From: Treponema sp.
GTDB taxonomy: Bacteria > Spirochaetota > Spirochaetia > Treponematales > Treponemataceae
DNA: 35,794 nucleotides
Direction of reading: 5' to 3'
Assembly (NCBI GenBank): GCA_023231445.1
Contig: JALNVF010000010.1
Coordinates: forward strand, 1 to 35,794
Positions 18,792 to 28,287 of this stretch are shown in pieces. The notes under the pieces were generated by a model. The model ran no database searches and had not been told where the DNA came from. It was given only the letters and a program-made list of their open reading frames with translations. Position 1 is the stretch's first letter. Each line of letters starts with the position of its first letter. A program made the position numbers and the translations under genes.

Positions 18792-21575
18792 ATGATAAAA
18801 AATAAAATAGCTGTATCTGCTGCAATCGTACTCTGCATACTCAGTTTTGGATGCAAAACTACGCCACAGAAAGAAACCTCTGTCGTTGAACTCATACTCA
18901 ACGGAAAGAAGGACGAGGCTAAAGGCCGTTTTCAGACAAAGTACGATATAAATGCAGTTGACGGGCACGGTAATACAGCTCTCCATGCTGCTGCTCAAAT
19001 CAATGATGCGGACCTGGTCACATTCCTCATTATAAAAGGCGCCGATACTGATTTAAAAAATTACGACAGCGATACGGCCCTTCATGTCGCAATAAAACAT
19101 GACAGTTTTGAAGCAGCAAAAGTACTTGCTGCCGTGGGAGGAGATCTTTTCGCACGCGACGGAGACGGTACAACAGCCCTTGATCTGGGACTTCAGAAAG
19201 ACCCCTCGTATTATGACATCTTCATCACGACAAAAAGCGGAGAAATACGCGATACAGACGGAGAATCGATAGTTCACTATTTTGTAAAAACAAAAAATGA
19301 ACAGGCAGTAAAATACTGTATAAAAAAACAGCTGCCTCTTTCTGTTGCTGACAATGCAGGTAAAACACCGTTGGATACGGCATTCGAAGATATAACCGAT
19401 GAAGCATCTGTTGAAATTGCAGCAGACCTCATTATGGGGGGGGCGGATCATGTTGATTCTGATTTTTCTTATTTTCAGGACGCTGTCGCAAACAGAAATC
19501 TCGATTATCGTTTCGAGGACGGACAGACACCGCTTCATATAGCTGCCGATCAGGGACACAGCGGTATCATAAAATATCTTCTGGAAAATAACGCGTCCAC
19601 ACATGTTCAGAATATTGCCGGAGCCACCCCTCTCCATGAAGCGGTACGGTACGGTCATACAGACATAGCAAAGCTGCTCCTTGATTCCGGTGCTGATGTG
19701 AATGCAGAAGACAACCTTGGTAAAACACCGATTATGCTGATTATACCGGAAGCTGCCCGTAACGATATGTACAGCCTGCTTATTTCCTACCATGCAGATG
19801 TAACGCGTAAGGATACGTACGGAGATACAGTACTGCATGCTGCAACAATGACAGCACTTCCGACAGATATTCTTGAAATGCTTGTATCAGCAGGAGCAGA
19901 TGTAAATGCACGCAATAAAGACGGTGTGACACCGCTTGCCATTGCAATACAGCAGCGAAATGCCGGACATGTAAAATTTTACGCCGAACACGGGGCAGAT
20001 ATCAATTCTGAGGATAAAAACGGAACAACCCCGCTTTCGCTTGCTCTGAAGGACAATGAACCGATGTTTGAAATGATTGTAAATAAATCAAACGTCATGT
20101 CACATGATTCCGCCGGAAATACGCCGCTTCATGCCGCTATTATTGCGGATGCGTCACTTGAAAAAATCCAGTACATTCTCAGTCTTATGGACAACGTCAA
20201 TGCCCGCAACAGCGACGGTAATTCTGCACTGTATCTTGCGGTACTGAAAAACAGGCAGAAACTGGGCGAACTGCTCCTTGCAAAAAAAGCAGATATCTTT
20301 TCGACGAACAATAAAAATTACTCACCTCTTCATCTTGCACTCAAATCAGGCGGCAGCGTCCAGGACTGGCTTATAACATCCCAGACTATTACAGCAACTG
20401 ACGGCAGTGGAAATACCGCGCTTCATTATGCAGCAGAATGGGAATTAAAGGACGCAGTCACTTCACTGCTGGAAAAAGGGGCAAATCCGTCTGCACGTAA
20501 TGCAAACGGCGAAACTCCTCTGTTCAATGCAGTAAAAACAAATGATTCTGAACTTATCGACATAATGACAAAAAAAGGAAGCACTATTACAGACCGGGAT
20601 CATCTGGGCAGTACGCCGCTTCACATTGCAGTCCGCTGGGATGCGGACAATTCGGCACGGGAACTTATCAGGCTTGGTATAGACGTAAATGCGCAGAATA
20701 TATCCGGAAAATCCGCACTGGCAGAAGCGGTACTTGCAGGAAAACTTCCGATGGCAAAACTGCTTATCGATTCCGGAGCAGATACAAATACAAGCGACAG
20801 TACAGGCCGTACAATTCTTATGGATGCTATCCGCGGGCAGAATACTGACGTCATTACGATGCTCCTTAACAATAAGGCAAACCCGCAGATACAGGAAATA
20901 AACGGACGCAACGCGTATCATGAAGCAGCTCTTACAGGAAATACCCGCGTCATTGCACTGATCAGAAACGCAGGCGGGAATCCGCTTTCACGCGATAAAA
21001 CCGGAAATACGCCATTTTCACTTTCACTTAACCAGAGTGAACAGGTTATTACGACAGTACTCGGAAAAGATGTAACGATAACAGACAGCGACGGCAATAC
21101 TCCTGTTCACATCATCGTCCAGTCTAAGGGACCTGCCAGAATTCTTTCAATGCTAGTCGCACTCGGTTATCCGATAGACACCCGCAATGCCGACGGCAGC
21201 ACCCCTCTCAGCTATGCTGTTGAAAACAATTATGAAAACTACGCACTTATCCTGCTGCAGAATGGAGCAAATCCTTTTTCGTCTATCGACAAAAAAGGAC
21301 GCAATGCTGCTTCGATTGCTCTTGATAAGGATAACAGCCAGATTCTTGCTGACATTGTAAAATACGCAGGAACAAAATCAGATATACAGGGAAATACCAT
21401 TCTTCATTATGCAGCACGCATGTCGGCACCCGACATTATTCAGGAACTGCTTTCATACGGACTCGATATGAATGTCAGAAATATTTCAGGAGAAACACCG
21501 TATATGACCGCACTCCGCTGGAAAAGAAACGATGCCGCCGCAGTACTTCAACCTAAAAAGACTGAAACAAAATAA
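18792..21575 (+). CDS. large ankyrin-repeat lipoprotein
   Basis: The product is 927 residues. The N-terminus MIKNKIAVSAAIVLCILSFG followed by Cys is a probable lipoprotein signal, with a loose spirochaete-type lipobox (SFGC). Almost all the rest is ankyrin repeats of about 33 residues with the G-T-LH-A-A pattern (DGHGNTALHAAAQ, DGQTPLHIAADQG, SGNTPLHAAI and so on), about two dozen in all, some degenerate. Ankyrin arrays bind proteins, so this could be a periplasmic or surface scaffold. AGGGG precedes the ATG. A run of eight G at 19436-19443 falls inside the reading frame (LIMGGAD). It ends one base before the stop of a gene on the other strand. Confidence 0.9.
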   Translation: MIKNKIAVSAAIVLCILSFGCKTTPQKETSVVELILNGKKDEAKGRFQTKYDINAVDGHGNTALHAAAQINDADLVTFLIIKGADTDLKNYDSDTALHVAIKHDSFEAAKVLAAVGGDLFARDGDGTTALDLGLQKDPSYYDIFITTKSGEIRDTDGESIVHYFVKTKNEQAVKYCIKKQLPLSVADNAGKTPLDTAFEDITDEASVEIAADLIMGGADHVDSDFSYFQDAVANRNLDYRFEDGQTPLHIAADQGHSGIIKYLLENNASTHVQNIAGATPLHEAVRYGHTDIAKLLLDSGADVNAEDNLGKTPIMLIIPEAARNDMYSLLISYHADVTRKDTYGDTVLHAATMTALPTDILEMLVSAGADVNARNKDGVTPLAIAIQQRNAGHVKFYAEHGADINSEDKNGTTPLSLALKDNEPMFEMIVNKSNVMSHDSAGNTPLHAAIIADASLEKIQYILSLMDNVNARNSDGNSALYLAVLKNRQKLGELLLAKKADIFSTNNKNYSPLHLALKSGGSVQDWLITSQTITATDGSGNTALHYAAEWELKDAVTSLLEKGANPSARNANGETPLFNAVKTNDSELIDIMTKKGSTITDRDHLGSTPLHIAVRWDADNSARELIRLGIDVNAQNISGKSALAEAVLAGKLPMAKLLIDSGADTNTSDSTGRTILMDAIRGQNTDVITMLLNNKANPQIQEINGRNAYHEAALTGNTRVIALIRNAGGNPLSRDKTGNTPFSLSLNQSEQVITTVLGKDVTITDSDGNTPVHIIVQSKGPARILSMLVALGYPIDTRNADGSTPLSYAVENNYENYALILLQNGANPFSSIDKKGRNAASIALDKDNSQILADIVKYAGTKSDIQGNTILHYAARMSAPDIIQELLSYGLDMNVRNISGETPYMTALRWKRNDAAAVLQPKKTETK

Positions 21576-21576
21576 C

Positions 21577-21912
21577 TCACTTCTGAGAAGACAGCCGTTT
21601 AAGCATTTTGCGGAACGCGCTGTCTTCTTTATTCAGTTCGCGCGATCCCCTCGTGATTTTACACAACGACATACCGAATTTCCGCGCAATCTCCCGCTGT
21701 GTCGTTCCCTTATCTATTTCCTTTACAAGCAGCCAGCGGTTTGCGAAATCACGCCTTTCAGCCGGCGTAAAAAGACACAAAAAAAAATCATTGATAAACT
21801 TCTCGTCGTCAATACCGGCAAGCAGCCTGCAGATTTCCTCAAAACTTCTATTCAGCATCTCTTCCGACGCACCGGGTTCTTCCCGTTTTTCTGTGTCTGT
21901 TTCATTATTCAT
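21577..21912 (-). CDS. Trp repressor (TrpR) family regulator
   Basis: The product is 111 residues. Residues about 45-95 match TrpR: LFTPAERRDFANRWLLVKEI, then a helix-turn-helix TQREIARKFGMSLCKITRGS followed by REL. ITRGS is the hallmark of TrpR recognition helices. About 40 charged N-terminal residues precede this core. The protein could be a tryptophan-sensing repressor or a related YerC-type factor; the ITRGS segment favours TrpR. It lies 55 bases after oppF on the same strand, so it may be the last gene of the opp operon or have its own promoter. A perfect inverted repeat overlaps its start codon. No ribosome binding site is obvious. Confidence 0.85.
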   Translation of the reverse strand: MNNETDTEKREEPGASEEMLNRSFEEICRLLAGIDDEKFINDFFLCLFTPAERRDFANRWLLVKEIDKGTTQREIARKFGMSLCKITRGSRELNKEDSAFRKMLKRLSSQK

Positions 21913-21926
21913 ACTATAAATAGTAT
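21911..21926. promoter_or_regulatory. palindrome over the trpR-like start, candidate autoregulatory operator
   Basis: ATACTAT (21911-21917) and ATAGTAT (21920-21926) are perfect 7-bp arms separated by two bases. The site touches the ATG of the TrpR-family gene and includes a TATAGTAT stretch usable as a -10 box. Known TrpR operators are symmetric with ACTA/TAGT-type half-sites, which makes self-regulation plausible. Confidence 0.45.
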
Positions 21927-21967
21927 CACTTCCATCGCGAAAAGTCCAATAGCTGACCGGTTCCGCT

Positions 21968-22933
21968 TCACCGTACTACCCAGCAGCGGACCTTGTGTCC
22001 GGTTTCCTTCGCTGTAAATTCAGGCAGTTCCGAACGGCATTTATTCTGAACATACTGACAGCGGTGTGCAAACGGACAGCCCTGCTCTATCGAAAGTGTC
22101 GTCTTTACTTCAAGATTCGAAACCGCGCCTTTTCCCGCTTCACCGTCGAAAAGCAGTTTCGTATACGGATGAAGCGCAGTCCTGTACAAATCTCCGGCGG
22201 GAGCCTCTTCGACCAGGACGCCGCGGTACATAACGCCGATTGTATCGCAGAAATAGCATGCAACCTTTAAATCATGAGTAATAAAGAGAAAACTGAGTCC
22301 GCGCTTTCTTCTGAGGTCGTCAAGCAGATTGATTATCTGCCCCTGAATTGAAACATCAAGAGCGGAAACAACCTCATCGCATATCATCACGTCCGGTTCC
22401 ATTATTAACCCGCGCGCAATCGATATACGCTGCCGCTGACCGCCCGAAAATTCCGAAGGACGGCGGTATAAATCAGCTTCCGACAGTCCCACCTCGGAAA
22501 TTATTTCTGCAGCAAGTTCTTTCGCGGCGGCACTTCCCCTCCACCTGGACGAATAACGGAGCCCTGCCGTAATCACCTTATAGACATTCATGCGCGGATT
22601 GAGCGAACGTGCCGGATCCTGAAAAATATATTTCACTCTTTCCCTGTAGGAACGCATTCCCCGGCGGGAATATGTTCCGATATTCTGAGCATTTTCTCCG
22701 GCCGGTGTATACAAAACTGTTCCGGAAGTCGGTTTATACATTTCAACAAGCAGCCGCGCTGTCGTCGTCTTGCCGCACCCTGACTCACCTACAAGACCAT
22801 ACGTCTTTCCCCGTTCAATCGTGAATGAAACATCGTTCACCGCATACACTGTTTTGTCGTGTTTTGCAAAAAATCCCGCTTCAAGATCAAAAGTTTTGTA
22901 CAAATGCTGCGCTTCAATAATTCCGTCGTTCAT
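21968..22933 (-). CDS. oppF: oligopeptide ABC transporter ATP-binding protein OppF
   Basis: The product is 321 residues from ATG 22933, preceded by AGAGG; upstream in-frame sequence belongs to the previous gene. It is a peptide/nickel-type ABC ATPase: Walker A GESGCGKTT near 49-57, signature EFSGGQRQRIS near 161-171, Walker B VMICDE near 182-187. The family C-terminal Cys motif (CPFAHRCQYVQNKC) is present, probably for an iron-sulphur cluster. The usual DEPVSALD reads DEVVSALD, keeping the catalytic Glu. The start overlaps the oppCD stop in ATGA. It pairs with the OppD half of that fused protein to power peptide import. Confidence 0.94.
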   Translation of the reverse strand: MNDGIIEAQHLYKTFDLEAGFFAKHDKTVYAVNDVSFTIERGKTYGLVGESGCGKTTTARLLVEMYKPTSGTVLYTPAGENAQNIGTYSRRGMRSYRERVKYIFQDPARSLNPRMNVYKVITAGLRYSSRWRGSAAAKELAAEIISEVGLSEADLYRRPSEFSGGQRQRISIARGLIMEPDVMICDEVVSALDVSIQGQIINLLDDLRRKRGLSFLFITHDLKVACYFCDTIGVMYRGVLVEEAPAGDLYRTALHPYTKLLFDGEAGKGAVSNLEVKTTLSIEQGCPFAHRCQYVQNKCRSELPEFTAKETGHKVRCWVVR

Positions 22934-25026
22934 TGCATACCTCTGCTTTTTCTTACAACAGGACAGACTACACCGGGCGTTCTGCACATATCCTCTGCAA
23001 ATCCGCACCGGGGCGCAAACGGACATCCCGGTTCGGGATGAGCGGGATCAGTTACTTTTCCCGGAATCGATTTCATGCGCTCCTGCGTATAATGCGAACC
23101 GAACCGGGGAGAAGCGGCAAGAAGCGCACGGGTATACGGATGACAGGCATTGTGTATGATTTCTTCCGTCGTTCCCTCTTCCATCACCATACCGCCGTAC
23201 ATAACAATCATACGGCCGGAAACCTGCGCCACAAGATCTATATTGTGACTGATAAAAATGACTGACAGCTGCCGTTCTTTCTGCAGCCGGAGCAGCAGAG
23301 ATACAATCTGAGCCTGAATCGTCACGTCGAGCGCCGTCGTCGGTTCATCCGCAATCAGAAGCTCACATCCCCGTGCAAGAGCAAGCGCTATGCCTATACG
23401 CTGCAGTTGACCACCGGAAAACTGATGAGGATAACTTTCGAGCCGTCCGCGCGGATCGGGGACGCCGACTTCTGTCAGGAGTTTTTCAGCCCTGCCGTAA
23501 GCTTCTTCCGTTCCTATATCAGGCTCACTTACCCGGAACGTTTCAAAAAATACATTCCCGATGTTCTGCAGCGGATCAAACGACCGTCCCGGTTCCTGAA
23601 AAATAAGTCCGATTTCCCGTCCGCGGTATTTCCGCAGTTCCTCCTGTCCGAGAGATGCCAGATCAGATCCCTCGAACCAGATGTGTCCGTCTACCTGTGC
23701 GTTCTGCGGAAGCAGCCCCGGAATTGCAGTCGTCGTCACCGATTTGCCGCTTCCGGATTCACCAACGATTCCCAGTACTTCACCTTTCGCCATCGTAAAA
23801 GAAACGCCACGGACGGCTTGCACCTGTATCCGTTCCACTCCCCGGAGTACCGTAAATACGACTCCGAGATTTTCTACGGACAAAAATGATTTGACCTGTT
23901 CAGCCGGCGCCGGTTCCGGATTCTTTTCAGCAGTACCGCCTGCTTTTGAAAACGGTTTTTTCCATGTATTGAAAACCGCATGATACGGGTCAAAATAATC
24001 ACGCAGCGCGTCCCCGAAAAAATTGAACGCCAGCGTTACGATAAGAAGCAGCCAGACCGGCGTAAGCAGCCACGGGTAATTGCGGAGGTTTGACAGAGTC
24101 GTGATGTCGCGGTTAATAAGAGATCCCCAGCTTACGGCCGGATCGCTTATGCCGAGTCCGAGATAGGAAAGAGTTGTCTCGCTCATGATGAACCCCGGTA
24201 CACTGAGCGCGACGCTTACGATAAGCAGACTCGCTATCTGCGGAATAATATGTACAAAAATAATAATCGTTGAAGGTATTCCTTCAAGACCTGCATCCAT
24301 GACGAAGTCTTCCCGCTTGACTGCATGCACCATGCCGCGTATCGTACGGGCGGAACCGGGCCAGCCGACGAGCGAAAGAATCAGCGTTATTATCATATAT
24401 GCGGTTCCGCTGTCCATCGACGTGTTGAGTATCGACCGAAGGAACAGAATCAGGTACAGACCGGGAATGAGCATGAAAAACTCGGCCAGACGCATGATAG
24501 TCCAGTCAGTTGCGCCTCCGTAATATCCGGCAAGTCCCCCCAGGAGAATCGCAAGCACGAGCGAAAGTGCCGATGCAACAAAACCTATCGTAAGCGATAT
24601 GCGGCTTCCGTATACGATGCGGCTGAATAAATCGCGGCCCAGATTGTCCGCACCGAGCAGAAAAACCGGATACAGTTCTCCCGTCGCCGGATCGGGTGTT
24701 GTACCGAAAAGGTGCCGGCTGCACGGGATGAGACCGAACAGTTTGTAATCCGACCCGTGTACAAAAAAACGTACCGCATGATATCTCCCCTTTACGCGCG
24801 CATATTTCCATGACACAGGATTAAGCACGCGGCATTCCTGCGCGGCTATACCATGCGGCGTAATACGGACGTTTCCCGGATGAAACGTGTCGGAACTGAA
24901 CGACATTGTCGCCGGATACGGTGCGACGAATTCCGCAAATATCATTACAAGATATAAAATAAAAATAACAACAACCGAAGCGAAAGCAACTGGCTGAGTT
25001 TTTAAAAATCTGCCGAACGTTTTCAT
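22930..25026 (-). CDS. fused oligopeptide ABC transporter permease-ATPase (OppC-OppD)
   Basis: The product is 698 residues from ATG 25026, with GTGAGG five bases upstream and seven bases after the oppB stop. Residues about 1-350 are an OppC-type permease with six hydrophobic segments, GADNLGRDLFSRIVYG and an EAA-like loop near 245-263 (EGIPSTIIIFVHIIPQ). A Pro/Glu linker (about 360-378) leads to an OppD-type ATPase with Walker A GESGSGKS at 422-429, signature FSGGQLQRIGIA, Walker B LLIADEPTTALD and C-terminal CPFAPRC. No frameshift or stop separates the halves, so this is a true fusion; similar permease/ATP-binding fusions are annotated in other bacteria. It imports oligopeptides with OppB, OppF and OppA. 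Confidence 0.94.
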   Translation of the reverse strand: MKTFGRFLKTQPVAFASVVVIFILYLVMIFAEFVAPYPATMSFSSDTFHPGNVRITPHGIAAQECRVLNPVSWKYARVKGRYHAVRFFVHGSDYKLFGLIPCSRHLFGTTPDPATGELYPVFLLGADNLGRDLFSRIVYGSRISLTIGFVASALSLVLAILLGGLAGYYGGATDWTIMRLAEFFMLIPGLYLILFLRSILNTSMDSGTAYMIITLILSLVGWPGSARTIRGMVHAVKREDFVMDAGLEGIPSTIIIFVHIIPQIASLLIVSVALSVPGFIMSETTLSYLGLGISDPAVSWGSLINRDITTLSNLRNYPWLLTPVWLLLIVTLAFNFFGDALRDYFDPYHAVFNTWKKPFSKAGGTAEKNPEPAPAEQVKSFLSVENLGVVFTVLRGVERIQVQAVRGVSFTMAKGEVLGIVGESGSGKSVTTTAIPGLLPQNAQVDGHIWFEGSDLASLGQEELRKYRGREIGLIFQEPGRSFDPLQNIGNVFFETFRVSEPDIGTEEAYGRAEKLLTEVGVPDPRGRLESYPHQFSGGQLQRIGIALALARGCELLIADEPTTALDVTIQAQIVSLLLRLQKERQLSVIFISHNIDLVAQVSGRMIVMYGGMVMEEGTTEEIIHNACHPYTRALLAASPRFGSHYTQERMKSIPGKVTDPAHPEPGCPFAPRCGFAEDMCRTPGVVCPVVRKSRGMQ

Positions 25027-25033
25027 ACGAACC

Positions 25034-26155
25034 TCACACCTTCCCGTACCTGATGCGCGGATCGACCACCGCAAGCAGAATATCCGAAACAACCATGCCC
25101 ACGAGCACGAGTGCCGAAATAAACATGCTGTTCGCAAGCACCAGATTTATATCTTCCTGAAGAACGGCTTCATACATAAGCCGCCCGATTCCCGGATAGG
25201 CAAAAATTATTTCCAGAACGAGCGAGCCGGAAAAAAGACCTGCAAGCAGATTTGCGCTTCCCGTGATGTACGGATTGAGCGTATTCCGGAATGCATGGTT
25301 CAGATACACACGTTTTTCACTTATACCGCGCGCCCTGAGCGCCATAATATACGGCATTCCCATCTGGTCAAGCATCGTCGCACGTATCATGCGCATAGTG
25401 CCGCCCACACCGCCGAGGAACGACGCAAGCAGCGGCAGAAATACATGGTACATATAGCTGAACGTAAATTTACCCGGTGCATACGAAAACGGAAAATCAG
25501 GATATGCAGTCACCGGAAACAGTCCGGTGACCGATGCAAACAGCTGAAGCAGAATGAGCAGCAGAATTCCCGGAAACGCATGGAAAAACAGCGCAAAGAA
25601 AGTCGCCGCAATATCTATGTTTGTCCCGACTTTGCTGGAGAAATAGATGCCGAGCAGAAAAGAAAATATCGTAATGAATACAAGTGAAATAAGATTAAGC
25701 ACGACAGAATTAACAAGACGCGTTTTTATAAGAAACCACACAGGAGCCCGTGAAACAAGCGAAATCCCCAGATCATGGTGTACGACGACACGGTTAAGCC
25801 ACTTAAAGTACTGCACATAAAACGGCTTGTCCAGTCCGTACTCCGCACGCATCGCCGCCATCTGCCCTGCGGAAAACGTCGTTTCAGCTTTCGAACCTGC
25901 TGTACCTGAAGTTTTCCCGTCAGACGTACCCGAAAGAATCTGCTGCGTCATCATCTGATCAACAACGTCACCCGGAGCAAGGGCCATAAGGCCGAACATG
26001 GCAAATCCCAGAAGAAAAAGCAGCGCACACATTGTAACCAGACGGCCCGTTATATACGATGCAAGCGGAGCCTTCGCCCGGAACAGCGTCCACGGATATG
26101 AAATCACACGGCCTGTCGATTTTATGCTTGATACAAAATTATTTCCGTTACTCAT
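25034..26155 (-). CDS. oppB: oligopeptide ABC transporter permease OppB
   Basis: The product is 373 residues with about six membrane helices. After a short cytoplasmic head comes helix 1 (MCALLFLLGFAMFGLMAL) followed by APGD, typical of OppB/DppB. The periplasmic loop has YGLDKPFYVQYFKWL and DLGISL. The EAA loop is ALRARGISEKRVYLNHAFRN, and the tail ends in VDPRIRYG. An insertion of about 25 Ser/Gly/Thr-rich residues lies between APGDVVDQMM and the EYGLD segment. AGGTAAG precedes the ATG. It sits nine bases after oppA and seven before oppCD. Confidence 0.95.
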   Translation of the reverse strand: MSNGNNFVSSIKSTGRVISYPWTLFRAKAPLASYITGRLVTMCALLFLLGFAMFGLMALAPGDVVDQMMTQQILSGTSDGKTSGTAGSKAETTFSAGQMAAMRAEYGLDKPFYVQYFKWLNRVVVHHDLGISLVSRAPVWFLIKTRLVNSVVLNLISLVFITIFSFLLGIYFSSKVGTNIDIAATFFALFFHAFPGILLLILLQLFASVTGLFPVTAYPDFPFSYAPGKFTFSYMYHVFLPLLASFLGGVGGTMRMIRATMLDQMGMPYIMALRARGISEKRVYLNHAFRNTLNPYITGSANLLAGLFSGSLVLEIIFAYPGIGRLMYEAVLQEDINLVLANSMFISALVLVGMVVSDILLAVVDPRIRYGKV

Positions 26156-26164
26156 GCTTCTTAC

Positions 26165-27994
26165 CTATTGTTTCAGGAATATGTAATCGGTCTTTGCACC
26201 GTTCAGATTGTCATAGTATACATTCGTCAAATCCCATTTATTTCTGACCGCAAAAAAACTGCGGGCACGCACAAGATAAATGACAGGACACTGCTCAAGA
26301 ATAATTTTCTGGTACTCATCCCAAATTGCTGCAGCGGCAGTATGGTCGTTCGTATAACACCCTTCATTATACAGATAATCTACACGGGCTTCCCATTCCG
26401 TTGCAGGTTTTTCCTGCAGCGGATACCACAGATGCAGATTACCGTTTGAAGGCCATACGTTGCTCCCCTGAGACGGAAACATGTATGAACCAAGTCCGAT
26501 TATGACCGACTGCCAGTCGTATGAAGACGTAAGTGATTCAATAAGTTTCTGAAAATCAACCTGCCGGACATTCACTTTGATACCGATTTTCGCACACTCA
26601 TCGGAAATAATCTGTGCAATGTCGTTTGCAACCGTACTTGTTGCGGCAAGAGAAAGATCAAATTCTACAGGAGTACCGTTCGCATCGCACATGATGCCCT
26701 TATCGTTCTGTTTCATTCCGCACTTCTTTAAAAGAGACAAAGCCTTTTTCGGATCATACCGGTACTGGAGAGTTATGTCGGGATTGTAATACTGGTTTGC
26801 TTCCGGGAAGAACGAATATTTCGGTTCGGCAAGTCCGCGGTACGTCTGTGTAATGATCCTGTCGCGGTTCAGAAGACAGCTCATAGCCTGCCTGAATTCC
26901 TTTTTCGTAAACCATACATAATACGGCTTGTCCCTGTTCTTAGGATTCTGGTTGAACGACCAGAACGATGCCCCCAGAGAACCTTCAGCATTGAATACAG
27001 TATATTCATTTTTCTGATTGTTTACGACGTCGCTTACTTCTTCCGGCCGCGGCGTATACGTCTCTGCCTTACCCTGTTTAAAGAGCAGATAATCCGTGTT
27101 CTGGTCGCCGACGATCTGTATAATTTCCTGCTCCGGATACGGTTCAGCCACGCCGGCTGCATCTTTATCCCAAAACAGAGGGTTGCGTTTGAGTACTAGC
27201 CGCTGGGCGGGCGTGTACTCGGTTATATACCACCGTCCCATGGAAGGAATTGTTTTCGGATCGGATGCTACACTGAACAGATTCTTTACACCGTCGATAC
27301 CGCCCTGTTCTTTTGCTGAACGGTATATAAACGAAGGACATAAACTCATGTTCGTGGCAAGGACGGGATCTGCCACAATACGGGGAAACACAAAGTCGAA
27401 CCGCCTGTCGTCGATTTTCACAATGTCTATATGTTTTTCGGATCCGTCGTTCATTGTAACAAACTGCTGCGGATAGCCGGAACTCCGGAATTTCTCATCG
27501 CCCGCGATTTCATTGTACCAGAAAACGACATCATCCGACGTCACCGGAATTTTTTTATCCGAATTGTAATACGTCCAGTACATATTTTCCCGGAGTGTAC
27601 AGTGAACCGTCAGCGTTCCTTTTTTACCGTCAGTCTCAATGTTGAAATACGCACAGCGGGGCGTCCATTCTTTGAGTGTCGCGTCGTAGTCAAAAAGGAA
27701 ATCAGTAGTCTGCGAAATGAGCGAAGCGCTGTCTGCGTCCCGTTCCGCAATATACTGATTGAACGTTTTCGGATCGCTCAGTATGGTATCGTACCACGTT
27801 CCGCCGACTTTTCCGGGAACATAGCCGCCGCCCTTCCACGGCTTCGACTGCGTTTTTGAAATAAGCTCCGTGTTCAGATTGCCGGTCGCCCGGGCAATTT
27901 CTTCCTCAGTCATTTCCGGAACTCTGACACAGCCGGTCAATACAGCAGTCAGTATGAATACAGAAAAAAGAAATACCCGCCTTTCAGATTTCAT
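26165..27994 (-). CDS. oppA: oligopeptide-binding lipoprotein (SBP family 5)
   Basis: The product is 609 residues. The N-terminus MKSERRVFLFSVFILTAVLT followed by GC is a lipoprotein signal with lipobox LTGC. The mature part is a family 5 solute-binding protein: TVHCTLRENMYWTYYNSDKK with VTSDDVVFWYNE, the EYTPAQRLVLKRNPLFW segment, KEFRQAMSCLLNRDRI and SNVWPSNGNLHLWYP near the ligand pocket. It captures peptides, or possibly another small ligand, in the periplasm and delivers them to OppB-OppCD. It is the first gene of the operon. No strong ribosome binding site is visible and its promoter should lie in the 432-base gap to its right. Confidence 0.92.
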   Translation of the reverse strand: MKSERRVFLFSVFILTAVLTGCVRVPEMTEEEIARATGNLNTELISKTQSKPWKGGGYVPGKVGGTWYDTILSDPKTFNQYIAERDADSASLISQTTDFLFDYDATLKEWTPRCAYFNIETDGKKGTLTVHCTLRENMYWTYYNSDKKIPVTSDDVVFWYNEIAGDEKFRSSGYPQQFVTMNDGSEKHIDIVKIDDRRFDFVFPRIVADPVLATNMSLCPSFIYRSAKEQGGIDGVKNLFSVASDPKTIPSMGRWYITEYTPAQRLVLKRNPLFWDKDAAGVAEPYPEQEIIQIVGDQNTDYLLFKQGKAETYTPRPEEVSDVVNNQKNEYTVFNAEGSLGASFWSFNQNPKNRDKPYYVWFTKKEFRQAMSCLLNRDRIITQTYRGLAEPKYSFFPEANQYYNPDITLQYRYDPKKALSLLKKCGMKQNDKGIMCDANGTPVEFDLSLAATSTVANDIAQIISDECAKIGIKVNVRQVDFQKLIESLTSSYDWQSVIIGLGSYMFPSQGSNVWPSNGNLHLWYPLQEKPATEWEARVDYLYNEGCYTNDHTAAAAIWDEYQKIILEQCPVIYLVRARSFFAVRNKWDLTNVYYDNLNGAKTDYIFLKQ

Positions 27995-28140
27995 GCAGTT
28001 ATTCTTGCATAACAGAGAAAGTGCGTCAAGAAAAACGTACGTATTCCCACTTCTTTTATCGCTTTTCTTCTGATATACAGACTGTTAAAAACAGACTGCA
28101 GGCCTCTTCCCGTGTCATGATTTGGTCTTTGATTTTGAAA

Positions 28141-28287
28141 GAAGGCTTCTTTCAATTTCTAACGAGGCTTCTTTCAACTTGTAAGAAGGCTCGTTTCAAC
28201 TTGTAAGAAGGCTTCTTAGAAGTTCAAACACTGCTTCTTTCAACTTATAACGCTGCTTCTTCCAGCAGGATTCTTTCAAATTGACAG
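28141..28287. repeat. degenerate 21-23 bp minisatellite (about six to seven units)
   Basis: Units follow the pattern GAAGGCTTCTTTCAACTTGTAA, with starts near 28141, 28164, 28185, 28207, 28230, 28252 and 28269; the last two are shortened. Each complete unit contains the near-palindrome GAAGGCTTC. The repeat fills part of the 432-base gap between oppA and the Rpn gene, and I see no gene there. Unit length is not a multiple of three and there are no spacers. Confidence 0.8.

Noticed and set aside
19053..20921. Long antisense frames in the ankyrin gene
   Set aside because: They arise from repeated codon patterns of the ankyrin array, and the sense strand has a clear signal peptide and repeat structure.
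28141..28287. The repeat array as a CRISPR
   Set aside because: Units follow each other directly with no unique spacers, they are degenerate, and no cas gene is present.
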